The position numbers and the translations under genes are program-made. 64,000 bases of DNA from Mycolicibacterium fluoranthenivorans (GTDB taxonomy: Bacteria > Actinomycetota > Actinomycetes > Mycobacteriales > Mycobacteriaceae): the NCBI RefSeq assembly GCF_011758805.1, contig NZ_JAANOW010000001.1, positions 1,302,001-1,366,000 on the forward strand. Direction: 5' to 3'. The notes beneath the pieces are model-generated. The model was given only the letters and a program-made list of their open reading frames with translations. It did not search any database and had not been told where the DNA came from. This document shows, in pieces, positions 1 through 10,465 of the stretch (position 1 is its first letter; each line of letters begins with the position of its first letter).

Positions 1-1251
1 CCGGGCCACGTCTGTCCCATCTCGATGACCTATGCCGTGGTGCCGGCGCTGCGCTGCAATCCCGAGCTCGCGGCGGTGTACGAGCCGCTGCTGACCAGCC
101 GGGTCTACGACCCGGAACTGAAGGTCCCCGCCACCAAAGCCGGTCTCACCGCGGGTATGTCGATGACCGAGAAGCAGGGCGGTTCCGACGTGCGCGCCGG
201 TACCACCCAAGCCACCCCCAACGGCGACGGCAGCTACACACTGCGCGGCCACAAGTGGTTCACCTCGGCCCCGATGGGCGACATCTTCCTGGTGCTCGCA
301 CAGGCCCCAACCGGGCTCAGCTGTTTCTTCCTGCCCCGGGTGCTGCCGGACGGCAGCCGCAACCGGATGTTCATCCAGCGGCTCAAGGACAAGCTGGGCA
401 ATCACGCCAACGCCTCCAGTGAGATCGAGTACGACGACGCGACCGCCTGGCTGGTGGGCGAGGAAGGTCGCGGCGTCAAGACGATCATCGAGATGGTCAA
501 CCTGACCCGGCTGGACTGCACCCTGGGCAGCGCCACCAGCATGCGCACCGGCCTGACCCGTGCCGTGCACCATGCCCAGCACCGCAAGGCCTTCGGCGCC
601 TATCTGATCGACCAGCCGCTGATGCGCAACGTCCTGGCCGACCTGGCCGTCGAGGCCGAAGCCGCCACCATGCTGGCCATGCGGATGGCCGGGGCCACCG
701 ACGCCGCGGTACGCGGTGACGAACGCGAAACCCTGTTGCGCCGTATCGGTTTGGCCGCGGCGAAGTACTGGGTGTGCAAGCGCGCGACCCCACATGCCGC
801 CGAAGCCATGGAATGCTTCGGTGGCAACGGCTACGCCGAGGAATCCGGTATGCCCAGGCTGTACCGCGAAGCCCCGCTGATGGGAATCTGGGAGGGATCG
901 GGCAACGTCAGTGCGCTGGACACGTTGCGTGCCATGGCAACCCGACCGGAATGCGTCGACGTGCTTTTCGACGAGCTGGCCCAGACCTCCGAGCCCAGGC
1001 TGGATGCCCACGTCGCCGGGCTGAAGGCGCAACTCGGCGATTTCGACGGTATCGAGTATCGGGCCCGAAAGATCGCCGAGGACATCAGCCTTGCCCTGCA
1101 GGGCGCGCTGTTGATCCGGCACGGGCATCCCGCGGTCGCGGAGGCGTTCCTGGCCAGCCGGCTCGGCGGGGCGTGGGGCGGAGCCTATGGCACGCTGCCG
1201 GCCGGGCTGGACCTGTCGCCGATCATCGAGCGAGCCCTGGTCAAAGGATGA
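1..1251 (+). CDS. fadE8: Acyl-CoA dehydrogenase, AidB/FadE8-like (5' end cut by window)
   Basis: The reading frame is open from base 1, so the N-terminus lies outside the window; 416 residues are visible. It is an FAD-dependent acyl-CoA dehydrogenase that should form an enoyl-CoA thioester. The visible part has the middle-domain motif MTEKQGGSDVRAG, the beta-sheet flavin domain, and the C-terminal helical segment FGGNGYAEESGMPRLYREA, all typical of the AidB-like branch. Its stop overlaps the start of the next crotonase gene (ATGA), so the two are translationally coupled. The order acyl-CoA dehydrogenase, crotonase, regulator, crotonase matches fadE8-echA4-Rv0674-echA5 of M. tuberculosis, which supports the name. 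The substrate chain is not evident. Confidence 0.9.
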   Translation, partial: PGHVCPISMTYAVVPALRCNPELAAVYEPLLTSRVYDPELKVPATKAGLTAGMSMTEKQGGSDVRAGTTQATPNGDGSYTLRGHKWFTSAPMGDIFLVLAQAPTGLSCFFLPRVLPDGSRNRMFIQRLKDKLGNHANASSEIEYDDATAWLVGEEGRGVKTIIEMVNLTRLDCTLGSATSMRTGLTRAVHHAQHRKAFGAYLIDQPLMRNVLADLAVEAEAATMLAMRMAGATDAAVRGDERETLLRRIGLAAAKYWVCKRATPHAAEAMECFGGNGYAEESGMPRLYREAPLMGIWEGSGNVSALDTLRAMATRPECVDVLFDELAQTSEPRLDAHVAGLKAQLGDFDGIEYRARKIAEDISLALQGALLIRHGHPAVAEAFLASRLGGAWGGAYGTLPAGLDLSPIIERALVKG

Positions 1252-2156
1252 GCCTGCAGACGATGACCTACGAGGTCACCGATCGCGTCGCCCGCATCAC
1301 CTTCAACCGCCCGGAGAAGGGCAACTCGATCGTCGCCGATACCCCGCTGGAACTCGCGGCGTGCGTGGAACAGGCCGACCTCGACCCGGCGGTGCACGTC
1401 ATCCTCGTCTCCGGTGCGGGGGAGGGGTTCTGTGCGGGATTCGATCTGAGCGCCTACGCCGACGGCACCTCGTCCGCGGGCGGGGCGGGCCGTTACGACG
1501 GGACCGTGCTGGACGGCCGGACCCAGGCCGTCAACCATCTCCCCGACCGGCCCTGGGACCCGATGATCGACTACCAGATGATGAGCCGGTTCGTGCGGGG
1601 GTTCTCCAGCCTGATGCGGGCCGACAAACCGACGGTGGTCAAGATCCACGGCTACTGCGTGGCCGGGGGCACCGATATCGCGCTGCATGCCGACCAGGTG
1701 ATCACCGCCTCCGACGCCAAGATCGGCTACCCGCCGATGCGGGTCTGGGGGGTGCCGGCGGCGGGTCTGTGGGCGCACCGCCTCGGCGACCAGCGCGCGA
1801 AAAGGCTGCTGTTCACCGGGGATTGCATCACCGGGGCGCAGGCGGCCGAATGGGGCCTGGCCGTAGAGGCCCCTGAGCCGGCGGACTTGGATGAGCGCAC
1901 CGAGCGGCTGGTCGGGCGCATTGCCGCGATGCCGGTGAACCAGCTCATCATGGCCAAGCTGGCCTGCAATACCGCGCTGTTGCAGCAGGGGGTAGCCACC
2001 AGTCAGATGGTCAGCACGGTCTTCGACGGGATCGCCAGGCATACGCCGGAGGGCCATGCCTTCGTGGCCGACGCGACCGCGCACGGCTTCCGCGAGGCGG
2101 TGCGCCACCGCGACGAACCGCTGGGGGATCACGGCCGGCGCACGTCGGGGGTCTGA
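1248..2156 (+). CDS. echA4: Enoyl-CoA hydratase/isomerase family protein (EchA4-like)
   Basis: Crotonase-fold protein of 302 residues, expected to hydrate or isomerise an acyl-CoA made by the upstream dehydrogenase. The oxyanion-hole segments are visible: GEGFCAGFDLSAY near residues 60-70 and CVAGGTDIALHAD near 140. A loop of about 50 residues lies between them, longer than in short crotonases and usual for the EchA4 type. The ATG at 1248 overlaps the preceding TGA, which fixes the start; a much longer upstream extension in this frame only shadows the dehydrogenase gene. The exact reaction cannot be told from the sequence. Confidence 0.88.
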   Translation: MSLQTMTYEVTDRVARITFNRPEKGNSIVADTPLELAACVEQADLDPAVHVILVSGAGEGFCAGFDLSAYADGTSSAGGAGRYDGTVLDGRTQAVNHLPDRPWDPMIDYQMMSRFVRGFSSLMRADKPTVVKIHGYCVAGGTDIALHADQVITASDAKIGYPPMRVWGVPAAGLWAHRLGDQRAKRLLFTGDCITGAQAAEWGLAVEAPEPADLDERTERLVGRIAAMPVNQLIMAKLACNTALLQQGVATSQMVSTVFDGIARHTPEGHAFVADATAHGFREAVRHRDEPLGDHGRRTSGV

Positions 2157-2157
2157 G

Positions 2158-2865
2158 GTGCTGCGCCTGACGGCTCGGTCGGTGGTGCTGAGCGTGCTGC
2201 TCGGTGCGCACCCCGCCTGGGCCTCGGTGGCCGAATTGATCCATCTGACATCGGATTTCGATATCAAGGAGGCCACCCTGCGGGTGGCGCTGACCCGGAT
2301 GGTCGGCGCGGGCGATCTGGTTCGCTCCGACGACGGTTACCGGCTGTCGGAACGGCTGCTCACGCGGCAACGCCGGCAGGACGATGCCATCGCCCCTCAG
2401 ATCCGGACCTGGGACGGCGACTGGATCACGCTGGCGATCACGGCCGTGGGGGCTGATGCCCGCAGCCGCGCGGAACTGCGGAATACTTTGGTGCAGAACA
2501 GGTTCGGCGAACTTCGTGAGGGGTTGTGGCTGCGGCCGGACAATCTGGCCCAGCCGGTGCCTGCCGCGGACCGGGTTCGGGTACTGCACTCGCGGGACGA
2601 CGATCCGGCCGGGCTGGCGTCGCTGCTGTGGGATCTGCAGGCGTGGTCTCAGACGGGTTGGCGCCTGCTGGCCGAGATGCACGCCGCCGCCGATGTGCCG
2701 GCGCGGTTCGTGGCCGCCGCCGGCATCGTCCGGCATCTGGTGACCGACCCCGTGTTACCCGCCGAACTCGTGCCCGCCGACTGGCCGGGTGCGGACTTGC
2801 GGCGGGCGTATCAGGACTTCGCGGCGGAATTGGTGGCGCTGCGCGACAAGGTGGAGGCGATATGA
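2158..2865 (+). CDS. PaaX-family transcriptional regulator
   Basis: A 235-residue protein with an N-terminal winged-helix region (residues about 1-75, motif FDIKEATLRVALTRMV) followed by a PaaX-like middle and C-terminal domain. PaaX proteins are repressors that bind CoA thioesters such as phenylacetyl-CoA. It starts at GTG 2158, one base after the stop of the preceding gene, and its TGA overlaps the ATG of the next crotonase. Being inside the acyl-CoA operon it probably senses a CoA thioester of this pathway and controls the operon. It corresponds in position to Rv0674. Confidence 0.8.
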   Translation: MLRLTARSVVLSVLLGAHPAWASVAELIHLTSDFDIKEATLRVALTRMVGAGDLVRSDDGYRLSERLLTRQRRQDDAIAPQIRTWDGDWITLAITAVGADARSRAELRNTLVQNRFGELREGLWLRPDNLAQPVPAADRVRVLHSRDDDPAGLASLLWDLQAWSQTGWRLLAEMHAAADVPARFVAAAGIVRHLVTDPVLPAELVPADWPGADLRRAYQDFAAELVALRDKVEAI

Positions 2866-3662
2866 CAGGTTCGGCGGGCAGGAGCGCAGCGACCGGGGGG
2901 ACCGATTCGGTGCGGGTGGAACGCAACGGACCCGTCACCACGGTGATCATGGACCGCCCGCAGGCCCGCAACGCCGTCGACGGCCCCACCGCGGCGCAGC
3001 TGTACGCCGCGTTCGACGAGTTCGACAACGACGACACCGCCGCCGTCGCCGTGCTCTGGGGGGAGAACGGAACTTTCTGTGCCGGAGCCGATCTGAAGGC
3101 CTTCGGCACACCGGAGATGAACCAGACCCACCGCAGCGGGCCGGGTCCGATGGGGCCGACGCGGATGGTGTTGTCCAAACCGGTGATCGCCGCGGTGAGT
3201 GGCTACGCCGTGGCCGGCGGCCTGGAACTGGCGCTGTGGGCCGACCTGAGGATCGCCGAGGAGGACGCCGTGTTCGGGGTGTTCTGCCGGCGCTGGGGGG
3301 TTCCGCTGATCGACGGCGGCACGGTCCGGTTGCCGCGTTTGATCGGGCGCAGCCGTGCCATGGATCTCATCCTCACCGGCCGTGCGGTCGACGCCGCGGA
3401 GGCCCTGGCGATCGGCCTGGCCAACCGGGTGGTGCCCAGAGGCGATGCCCGCCGGGCGGCCGAGGAACTGGCTGCCGAACTGGCCGCGCTGCCGCAGTTG
3501 TGCCTGCGTGCAGATCGTCTCTCGGCGCTGCGGCAGTGGGGTGAATCCGAGCAGGCGGCAATGGATTTCGAGTTCGCCAGCCTGCAGACGGTGGCCGCCG
3601 AGTCGGTCGCCGGAGCGAAGCGCTTCGCCGACGGCGCCGGCCGGCACGGCGCCCAGGCTTGA
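2862..3662 (+). CDS. echA5: Enoyl-CoA hydratase (EchA5-like crotonase)
   Basis: A 266-residue crotonase. Oxyanion-hole motifs GTFCAGADLKAF (about residues 69-80) and YAVAGGLELALWAD (about 115-128) are intact, and a glutamate-containing segment ENGTFC precedes the first. The ATG overlaps the stop of the PaaX-like gene. The first 20 residues (MTGSAGRSAATGG...) look unlike a crotonase and are encoded by a copy of a dispersed GC-rich motif also seen near 7024 and inside the esterase at 33151, so the N-terminus may be an inserted repeat. The precise substrate is unknown. Confidence 0.87.
   Translation: MTGSAGRSAATGGTDSVRVERNGPVTTVIMDRPQARNAVDGPTAAQLYAAFDEFDNDDTAAVAVLWGENGTFCAGADLKAFGTPEMNQTHRSGPGPMGPTRMVLSKPVIAAVSGYAVAGGLELALWADLRIAEEDAVFGVFCRRWGVPLIDGGTVRLPRLIGRSRAMDLILTGRAVDAAEALAIGLANRVVPRGDARRAAEELAAELAALPQLCLRADRLSALRQWGESEQAAMDFEFASLQTVAAESVAGAKRFADGAGRHGAQA
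2876..2900 (+). repeat. Copy of a dispersed GC-rich motif within the crotonase start
   Basis: The stretch resembles the 21-base motif at 7024-7044 (core GAGCGMAGCGAC flanked by G-runs), with one or two inserted bases. Here it is translated as the extra N-terminal residues of the EchA5-like crotonase. Confidence 0.45.
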
Positions 3663-3672
3663 TCGGACGGGC

Positions 3673-4089
3673 CTACGGGCTCTTGCTGATCTTGTTGCCC
3701 GACCCGAGATCGTCGACCTTGGGGTCGCCGTCCTTGTAGACCACGGTGTTGTTCAGGCCGACCACGCTGATCGACTTGTCCACGTGGTCGAAGGTCAGCT
3801 TGTTGTCCGCGCCGCCGACGTTCACGCTGGAGCAGGTGCCTTTCACGGTCAGCGTGTTGTTGGAGCCGCCGATGTTGAGGGCTTTGCCCTCGGCGCAGTC
3901 GATTTCGGCCGTGGTGCCGAACGAGCCGTAGTTGATGGTGTTGCCGATCTCCACCTGCGCGCCGGAGGTACCGGCGGTGGCGGTGGGGGCGGGCTTGGTG
4001 TCGCTCGTCCCGCACCCGGCAAGTCCGAGCACCAGAACGGCCGCCGTCAGCGGCCCGACGATGTGTAGACGCATGACTCCTCGATTCAC
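3673..4089 (-). CDS. DUF3060-domain lipoprotein
   Basis: A protein of about 138 residues with a signal peptide ending in the lipobox LAGC, then a short linker and a DUF3060 domain rich in N-N-T turns (INYGSFG, NNTLTVKG, NNTVVYKDGDP), which should form a small beta-helix-like fold on the outside of the membrane. The GTG at 4089 is preferred because GGAGG lies seven bases upstream; an internal ATG at 4074 is possible. It sits 16 bases after a VanX-like gene that itself follows another DUF3060 gene, so the three probably form one operon. The function of DUF3060 is unknown. Confidence 0.8.
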   Translation of the reverse strand: MNRGVMRLHIVGPLTAAVLVLGLAGCGTSDTKPAPTATAGTSGAQVEIGNTINYGSFGTTAEIDCAEGKALNIGGSNNTLTVKGTCSSVNVGGADNKLTFDHVDKSISVVGLNNTVVYKDGDPKVDDLGSGNKISKSP

Positions 4090-4105
4090 CGGTGGTCCTC
4101 CCAGA

Positions 4106-4789
4106 TTAGGTGACGGGCACGTCGATGATGGGCCGCCGCTCACCCGCGCCGGGACCGTCGAAATGCCACCATTCGCCGGCGTAGGGGGTGAAACCGCCGG
4201 CCACCATCGCCGCGCGCAGCTGTGCGCGGTTCCGTTGCGCTATCGCGCTCACGCCCTCGGTGGCGAAGGCGTGGGCCTGCGGGGTGAAGCTGTCGAAACC
4301 GGTGCCCATCTCGGTCAGTCCGGCGGCGCCCGCGGTCGTCACGTCCACCGATCGTCCCGACTCGTGGCTCTTCGAGTAGGGGCCGGGTTTGGCGACCCAG
4401 GCCGGGTTGGACACCACATCGAACATGCGGACCTGCACATCGTGCGGCCGGTAGCAGTCCCAGAACACCAGTACCAGTCCGTCGGCACGCAACCGCGACG
4501 CCGCGGTGGTCAGGCCATCGGCCAGTGATTCGTGCACCAGGCAGCGTGCGCCGGCGGGGTAGAGCGGAACGCCCACGAAATTGTCTGCGGTGGCATAGCG
4601 CAGATCGATGACGGCGTCGGGGACGACGGTGCGCACATCGACGAAACCCACCGCTGCGGCCGCGTCCGACACCGGGGGCACCGGAACCGTGGTGGACATC
4701 GGCCTCACCTGAAACGAGGCCGGAGCGCATGCCGCCACGGAGCACACCGCGACGACGCACACGACGACGACACCGAGCAGTCTCCGCAC
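4106..4789 (-). CDS. D-alanyl-D-alanine dipeptidase (VanX-like, M15D), lipoprotein
   Basis: A 227-residue zinc dipeptidase of the VanX/M15D family, which cleaves D-Ala-D-Ala. The zinc and catalytic motifs are present: SKSHESGRSVDVT (His and Asp ligands, near residues 135-147) and GEWWHF (catalytic Glu and third His ligand). The N-terminus is a signal sequence with a lipobox-like SVAAC, placing it at the outer face of the membrane, where it would act on peptidoglycan-derived peptides instead of giving vancomycin resistance. It starts with GTG five bases after the stop of the upstream DUF3060 gene. No vanH, vanA or vanS is nearby. Confidence 0.85.
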   Translation of the reverse strand: MRRLLGVVVVCVVAVCSVAACAPASFQVRPMSTTVPVPPVSDAAAAVGFVDVRTVVPDAVIDLRYATADNFVGVPLYPAGARCLVHESLADGLTTAASRLRADGLVLVFWDCYRPHDVQVRMFDVVSNPAWVAKPGPYSKSHESGRSVDVTTAGAAGLTEMGTGFDSFTPQAHAFATEGVSAIAQRNRAQLRAAMVAGGFTPYAGEWWHFDGPGAGERRPIIDVPVT

Positions 4790-4793
4790 AAGA

Positions 4794-5180
4794 TCAGGCG
4801 GGTGCGCGGTTGATGCGATTGGCCATACCGAGCTCGGGCCCGCGGTCGATGACGGCCGGGTCGCCGTCGTGGTAGATCACGGTCTGGTCGTAGCCGTACA
4901 CCGTGATGTCGTTGATGACGTTGTCGGCGATCACGATGTTCGACGACCCCTGCAGCGCCACACCCCAGCAGGTGCCCTTGGCGTTGATCGTGTTGCCGGT
5001 GCCGTTGACGAACAGCGTCGCGTTGTTGCAATCCAGGGTCTGCACGACACCCTGGCCGGTGATGTGGGTGTCGCCGTTCTTGGCGTCGGCGGGCGGGGCG
5101 AGGACGGTCAGGACGGACGGGAGCACCAGGGCGCATGCCACCGCGGTCCGTCGGCTTCTCTGCACGGTCACGTTCGCCAC
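4794..5180 (-). CDS. Secreted DUF3060-domain protein
   Basis: A 128-residue protein with a Sec-type signal peptide (residues 1 to about 33, ending ADA) and a DUF3060 domain with repeated asparagine turns (CNNATLFVNGTGNTI, NIVIADNVINDI). It has no lipobox cysteine, unlike its paralogue at 3673, so it should be secreted or wall-associated. It is the first gene of the presumed DUF3060-VanX-DUF3060 operon and is divergent from the DUF3558-like gene at 5300. The function is not known. Confidence 0.78.
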   Translation of the reverse strand: MANVTVQRSRRTAVACALVLPSVLTVLAPPADAKNGDTHITGQGVVQTLDCNNATLFVNGTGNTINAKGTCWGVALQGSSNIVIADNVINDITVYGYDQTVIYHDGDPAVIDRGPELGMANRINRAPA

Positions 5181-5299
5181 CTTCCTATGGATGAGAGAAG
5201 AGTACGTTGCCCGGGGCCTCGGTAGAACGTGTTATCGCCGGTTGGCCGGTTCGGTTCGACGGGTCGCCGCGGACGGTGCTGCTCGGTAGCGTGTGCTCG

Positions 5300-5845
5300 A
5301 TGCGTGGGCGCGGCAATCGAGCAGTGGCGATGGTCGTCGCGGTGGTCCTCGCCATGATCCCTGCCCTGGCCGGGTGCACCCAGACGGTGGACGGCAGTGC
5401 GCAGTCCGCCGCACCCGGCGGCCCGTCCGACGAGCGCAGCTACGGCTACGCCGACAACCGGTGCGGCCTGCTGGAGGACAGCACGGTGGCGCAGACCCTC
5501 GGCGCCGACAACGTGGTCCGGCCGTACAGCGGTGCGGTGTGTCAATACGTCCTGGACCGTGAGAAGGCCGTGGTCGACGTGGTGTTCGCCTGGTTCGACT
5601 CCGGCAGCCTCGATCGTGAGCGGGCCCTCGCCGGTCAGCGCGGCGCCCAGCTCACCGACACGGTCATCGAACGGCACAAGGCCTTCCTGGCTCGCCGGGA
5701 CGGGGTCGGGGTGGCGTGCTCGGCGACCGCTGCGGGCGGGGGCGGGGTGCTCAGCTGGTGGGTCCAGTACCGGCACCAGAACAGTGCCGACCCGTGCCCG
5801 GATGCGGAGAAGTTGTTGTCGGCCACCCTGCAATCGGATCTCTGA
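5300..5845 (+). CDS. DUF3558-like lipoprotein
   Basis: A 181-residue lipoprotein: basic N-terminus MRGRGNRA, hydrophobic segment, lipobox ALAGC, then a low-complexity linker and a domain beginning NRCGLLEDSTVAQTLG with paired cysteines, as in DUF3558 proteins of mycobacteria. The start is set at ATG 5300 because it gives a normal signal peptide; the frame is open further upstream without a better site. It is followed one base after its stop by a second protein of the same type, suggesting tandem duplication. The role is unknown. Confidence 0.78.
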   Translation: MRGRGNRAVAMVVAVVLAMIPALAGCTQTVDGSAQSAAPGGPSDERSYGYADNRCGLLEDSTVAQTLGADNVVRPYSGAVCQYVLDREKAVVDVVFAWFDSGSLDRERALAGQRGAQLTDTVIERHKAFLARRDGVGVACSATAAGGGGVLSWWVQYRHQNSADPCPDAEKLLSATLQSDL

Positions 5846-5846
5846 C

Positions 5847-6380
5847 ATGACCAGGGCGCTGACGGTACTGCTCGCAGTGTGCGCGACGGCCACGCTGAGC
5901 GCCGGATGCGGTGCCGCGGGGGAGCGCGACAAGCCCCGTACCCCGGCATCGGAGGCCGGTGAGCACGCCGGTTTCCGCGGAGCCGACTGCAACGGGATCA
6001 CGGATGCGGATATCACCGCGGCGGCCGGAAAGGCGATGTTCAGCCAGGCGGTGGTGAGCGCCGCCGGCTGTTTCTGGCAGGAGAACACGCTCATCGGCTC
6101 GTTCGGGGCGGGTATGGGCATCTCGACCTGGTGGTATCGCGGCAGTGACATGGACACCGAACGCGCACTGGAGCAGAACGCCGGGCGCACGCTCACCGAA
6201 CTGTCGGTGGACGGCAACCGGGGATTCAAGGCCTTCGACGCCAATGCCTGCAGTATTTATGTCGCCAAGGGCGACGATGTCATCACGTGGTCGATCCAGA
6301 CGATGAATCCGGCCATGCTGCCCGACCTCTGCTCGATCACCCAGCGGCTTGCGCAGCTCAGCCAGGACCGGGTGAACTAG
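5847..6380 (+). CDS. DUF3558-like lipoprotein, paralogue of the preceding gene
   Basis: A 177-residue protein with a lipoprotein signal (LSAGC at about residues 17-21) and a domain with the motif DCNGITDADITAAAG and further cysteines (GCFW, ACSIYV, LCSI) resembling DUF3558. Its ATG lies one base past the upstream stop, so the pair is co-translated. The two proteins share layout but are strongly diverged. They occupy roughly the place of Rv0679c-Rv0680c in M. tuberculosis, though there the genes run in the opposite direction. No function is assigned. Confidence 0.75.
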   Translation: MTRALTVLLAVCATATLSAGCGAAGERDKPRTPASEAGEHAGFRGADCNGITDADITAAAGKAMFSQAVVSAAGCFWQENTLIGSFGAGMGISTWWYRGSDMDTERALEQNAGRTLTELSVDGNRGFKAFDANACSIYVAKGDDVITWSIQTMNPAMLPDLCSITQRLAQLSQDRVN

Positions 6381-6450
6381 AGTCCTTCGTTAACCCGAAA
6401 TGCCGGGTGTCCATGAGAACACGGTCGGCCGAGCGAAGGATTAAGCGAAT

Positions 6451-7017
6451 ATGGCAGCGCGGGTGACCAAACTCAGTCGCGATGCCATCGTGAACTCGGC
6501 ATTGGTGTTCTTGGACCGCGAGGGCTGGGACGCACTGACCATCAACGCCCTGGCCACCCAGCTCGGCACCAAGGGGCCCTCCCTCTACAACCATGTGCAG
6601 AGCCTGGACGACCTGCGTCGCACGGTGCGGATGCGGGTGATCGACGACATCATCGGCATGCTCAACACCGTGGGTGAGGGCCGGACCCGCGAGGACGCCG
6701 TGGTCACCATGGCCAGTGCCTACCGCAGCTACGCGCATCACCACCCGGGGCGGTACTCGGCGTTCACCCGGATGCCGCTCGGTGGCGACGACCCTGAATA
6801 CACGGCGGCCACCAGGGCCGCGGCCGAGCCGGTGCTGGCGGCGCTGGCCTCCTACGGGCTCGACGGCGAGAACGCGTTCTATGCGGCGCTGGAGTTCTGG
6901 TCGGCCTTGCACGGCTTCGTGCTGCTGGAGATGACGGGGGTCATGGACGATGTCGATACCGACGCCGTCTTCACCGATATGGTGCTCCGGCTGGCAGCGG
7001 GGATGCAGCGGCGCTAG
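6451..7017 (+). CDS. TetR/AcrR-family transcriptional regulator
   Basis: A 188-residue TetR regulator. The DNA-binding helix-turn-helix spans about residues 10-55, with the recognition segment LATQLGTKGPSLYNHVQSLDDL. The C-terminal ligand domain contains GRYSAFTRMP and FWSALHGFVLLEM, typical of the subfamily with a WHG-type C-terminal domain. It corresponds to Rv0681, just upstream of rpsL. The 70 bases before it contain paired TCCTTCG/CGAAGGA and ACCCG/CGGGT inverted repeats that could serve as its operator. Target genes are not evident. Confidence 0.85.
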   Translation: MAARVTKLSRDAIVNSALVFLDREGWDALTINALATQLGTKGPSLYNHVQSLDDLRRTVRMRVIDDIIGMLNTVGEGRTREDAVVTMASAYRSYAHHHPGRYSAFTRMPLGGDDPEYTAATRAAAEPVLAALASYGLDGENAFYAALEFWSALHGFVLLEMTGVMDDVDTDAVFTDMVLRLAAGMQRR

Positions 7018-7023
7018 CCGTCC

Positions 7024-7044
7024 GGGGCGAGCGAAGCGACGGGG
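7024..7044 (+). repeat. Dispersed 21-base GC-rich motif
   Basis: The motif has the core GAGCGAAGCGAC between two G4 runs. The same 21 bases, with one change (GAGCGGAGCGAC) and in reverse orientation, recur three times in the tandem repeat of the esterase gene (33166-33246). A looser copy lies at 2876. Confidence 0.6.
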
Positions 7045-7114
7045 CATCAAGCACGGGGTTGATGCCCTTCCAACCTGTGGTGTCTGACCTGCGATAAGGC
7101 CGCTACGCACGGGT

Positions 7115-7144
7115 TTGGTTGCGCGCGGGCCACCCTGGTATTGT
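7115..7144 (+). promoter_or_regulatory. Probable promoter of the rpsL operon
   Basis: TTGGTT, an 18-base spacer and TATTGT fit a primary-sigma promoter. The -35 is similar to those of rpsJ and rplN in this window (TTGGCT, TTGGCG). Transcription from here would give a leader of about 200 nt. Confidence 0.5.
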
Positions 7145-7357
7145 GGATCCCCGTGCCTGGTCGACAGGGCCGCATGCTGCCTCAAAATGGTCGGCATGCC
7201 TGCGCGCCGGGCGGATTCGTATGTCCGCAGGCATCGGAATGCTATCGATTCGATGGGTTTCTGGTGGGTGCGACACGCCCGATCGCGGGGTAAGCGATAG
7301 GGCGAAAACAGCAGTACAGAGACTTACGCAAGCAGAGCAGAAACAGAAAGCCGGTAC

Positions 7358-7732
7358 ATGCCAACCATCAACCAGCTGGTCCGCAAGGGTCGCCGCGACA
7401 AGGTCGCGAAGGTGAAGACCGCGGCCCTCAAGGGCAGCCCGCAGCGCCGTGGCGTGTGCACTCGCGTGTACACCACCACCCCGAAGAAGCCGAACTCGGC
7501 GCTTCGGAAGGTCGCACGTGTGCGCCTGACCAGCTCGGTCGAGGTCACCGCCTACATCCCGGGTGAAGGCCACAACCTGCAGGAGCACTCGATGGTGCTG
7601 GTGCGCGGTGGTCGTGTGAAGGACCTCCCCGGTGTGCGTTACAAGATCATCCGCGGCTCGCTGGACACCCAGGGTGTCAAGAACCGCAAGCAGGCACGTA
7701 GCCGTTACGGCGCGAAGAAGGAGAAGAGCTAA
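7358..7732 (+). CDS. rpsL: 30S ribosomal protein S12
   Basis: A 124-residue S12, at the decoding centre of the small subunit. It contains the conserved segments [17 protein letters not shown] and [10 protein letters not shown]. Lys43 and the lysine of GRVKDLPG (position 88) are the usual wild-type residues, so no streptomycin-resistance substitution is present at these two sites. Its TAA overlaps the ATG of rpsG by one base. It is the first gene of the str operon. Confidence 0.98.
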   Translation: MPTINQLVRKGRRDKVAKVKTAALKGSPQRRGVCTRVYTTTPKKPNSALRKVARVRLTSSVEVTAYIPGEGHNLQEHSMVLVRGGRVKDLPGVRYKIIRGSLDTQGVKNRKQARSRYGAKKEKS

Positions 7733-8202
7733 TGCCGCGCAAGGGTCCCGCACCGAAGCGCCCGTTGGTCAATGATCCGGTTTACGGGTCGCAGCTGGTC
7801 ACCCAGCTGGTCAACAAGGTCCTGCTCGATGGGAAGAAGTCGCTGGCAGAGCGCATCGTCTACGGCGCGCTGGAGCAGGCTCGCGACAAGACCGGTACCG
7901 ATCCGGTCGTCACCCTCAAGCGCGCGCTGGACAACGTCAAGCCCGCCCTCGAGGTGCGCAGCCGCCGCGTCGGTGGCGCCACGTACCAGGTCCCCGTCGA
8001 GGTCCGTGCCGACCGCTCCACCACGCTGGCCCTGCGCTGGCTGGTGAGCTTCAGTAAGGCCCGCCGCGAGAAGACGATGGTCGAGCGTCTCGCCAACGAG
8101 ATTCTGGACGCCAGCAATGGCCTGGGTGCCGCCGTCAAGCGACGCGAGGACACCCACAAGATGGCCGAGGCGAACCGGGCCTTCGCGCACTACCGCTGGT
8201 GA
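7732..8202 (+). CDS. rpsG: 30S ribosomal protein S7
   Basis: A 156-residue S7, a primary 16S rRNA-binding protein of the 30S head. It begins [11 protein letters not shown] and ends [14 protein letters not shown] as in other actinobacteria. The ATG shares one base with the rpsL stop codon, giving translational coupling. A 76-base gap separates it from fusA. Confidence 0.98.
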   Translation: MPRKGPAPKRPLVNDPVYGSQLVTQLVNKVLLDGKKSLAERIVYGALEQARDKTGTDPVVTLKRALDNVKPALEVRSRRVGGATYQVPVEVRADRSTTLALRWLVSFSKARREKTMVERLANEILDASNGLGAAVKRREDTHKMAEANRAFAHYRW

Positions 8203-8278
8203 TCTCAACGCCGACGCGGAGTGGCGTCGGCGGAAACACCAATAGCAACCAAGCAAGCGAAAGAGTGGGAATCTAGCC

Positions 8279-10381
<2,103 letters not shown>

Positions 10382-10465
10382 TCCGGTACTTTGCAGACCG
10401 CACAACTGAACACATCAACACACCTGCTTTAAACAAAGCACCAACAAGTCCAGGAGGACACCACA

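Larger units (their letters stand above)
7018..7357 (+). other. rpsL upstream region (340 bases, no gene)
   Basis: This stretch carries the dispersed GC-rich motif (7024-7044), a likely promoter (7115-7144) and a leader of about 200 bases before rpsL. I see no convincing protein gene in it. Confidence 0.6.

Noticed and set aside
4106..4789. Vancomycin-resistance gene
   Set aside because: VanX alone does not give resistance, no vanH/vanA/vanRS genes are near, and the protein has a lipoprotein signal, unlike the cytoplasmic resistance enzyme.
10425..10440. TGCTTT-AAAC-AAAGCA inverted repeat before tuf as a terminator
   Set aside because: The stem is only 6 bp, A+T-rich and lacks a U-tract; fusA and tuf are probably read through.
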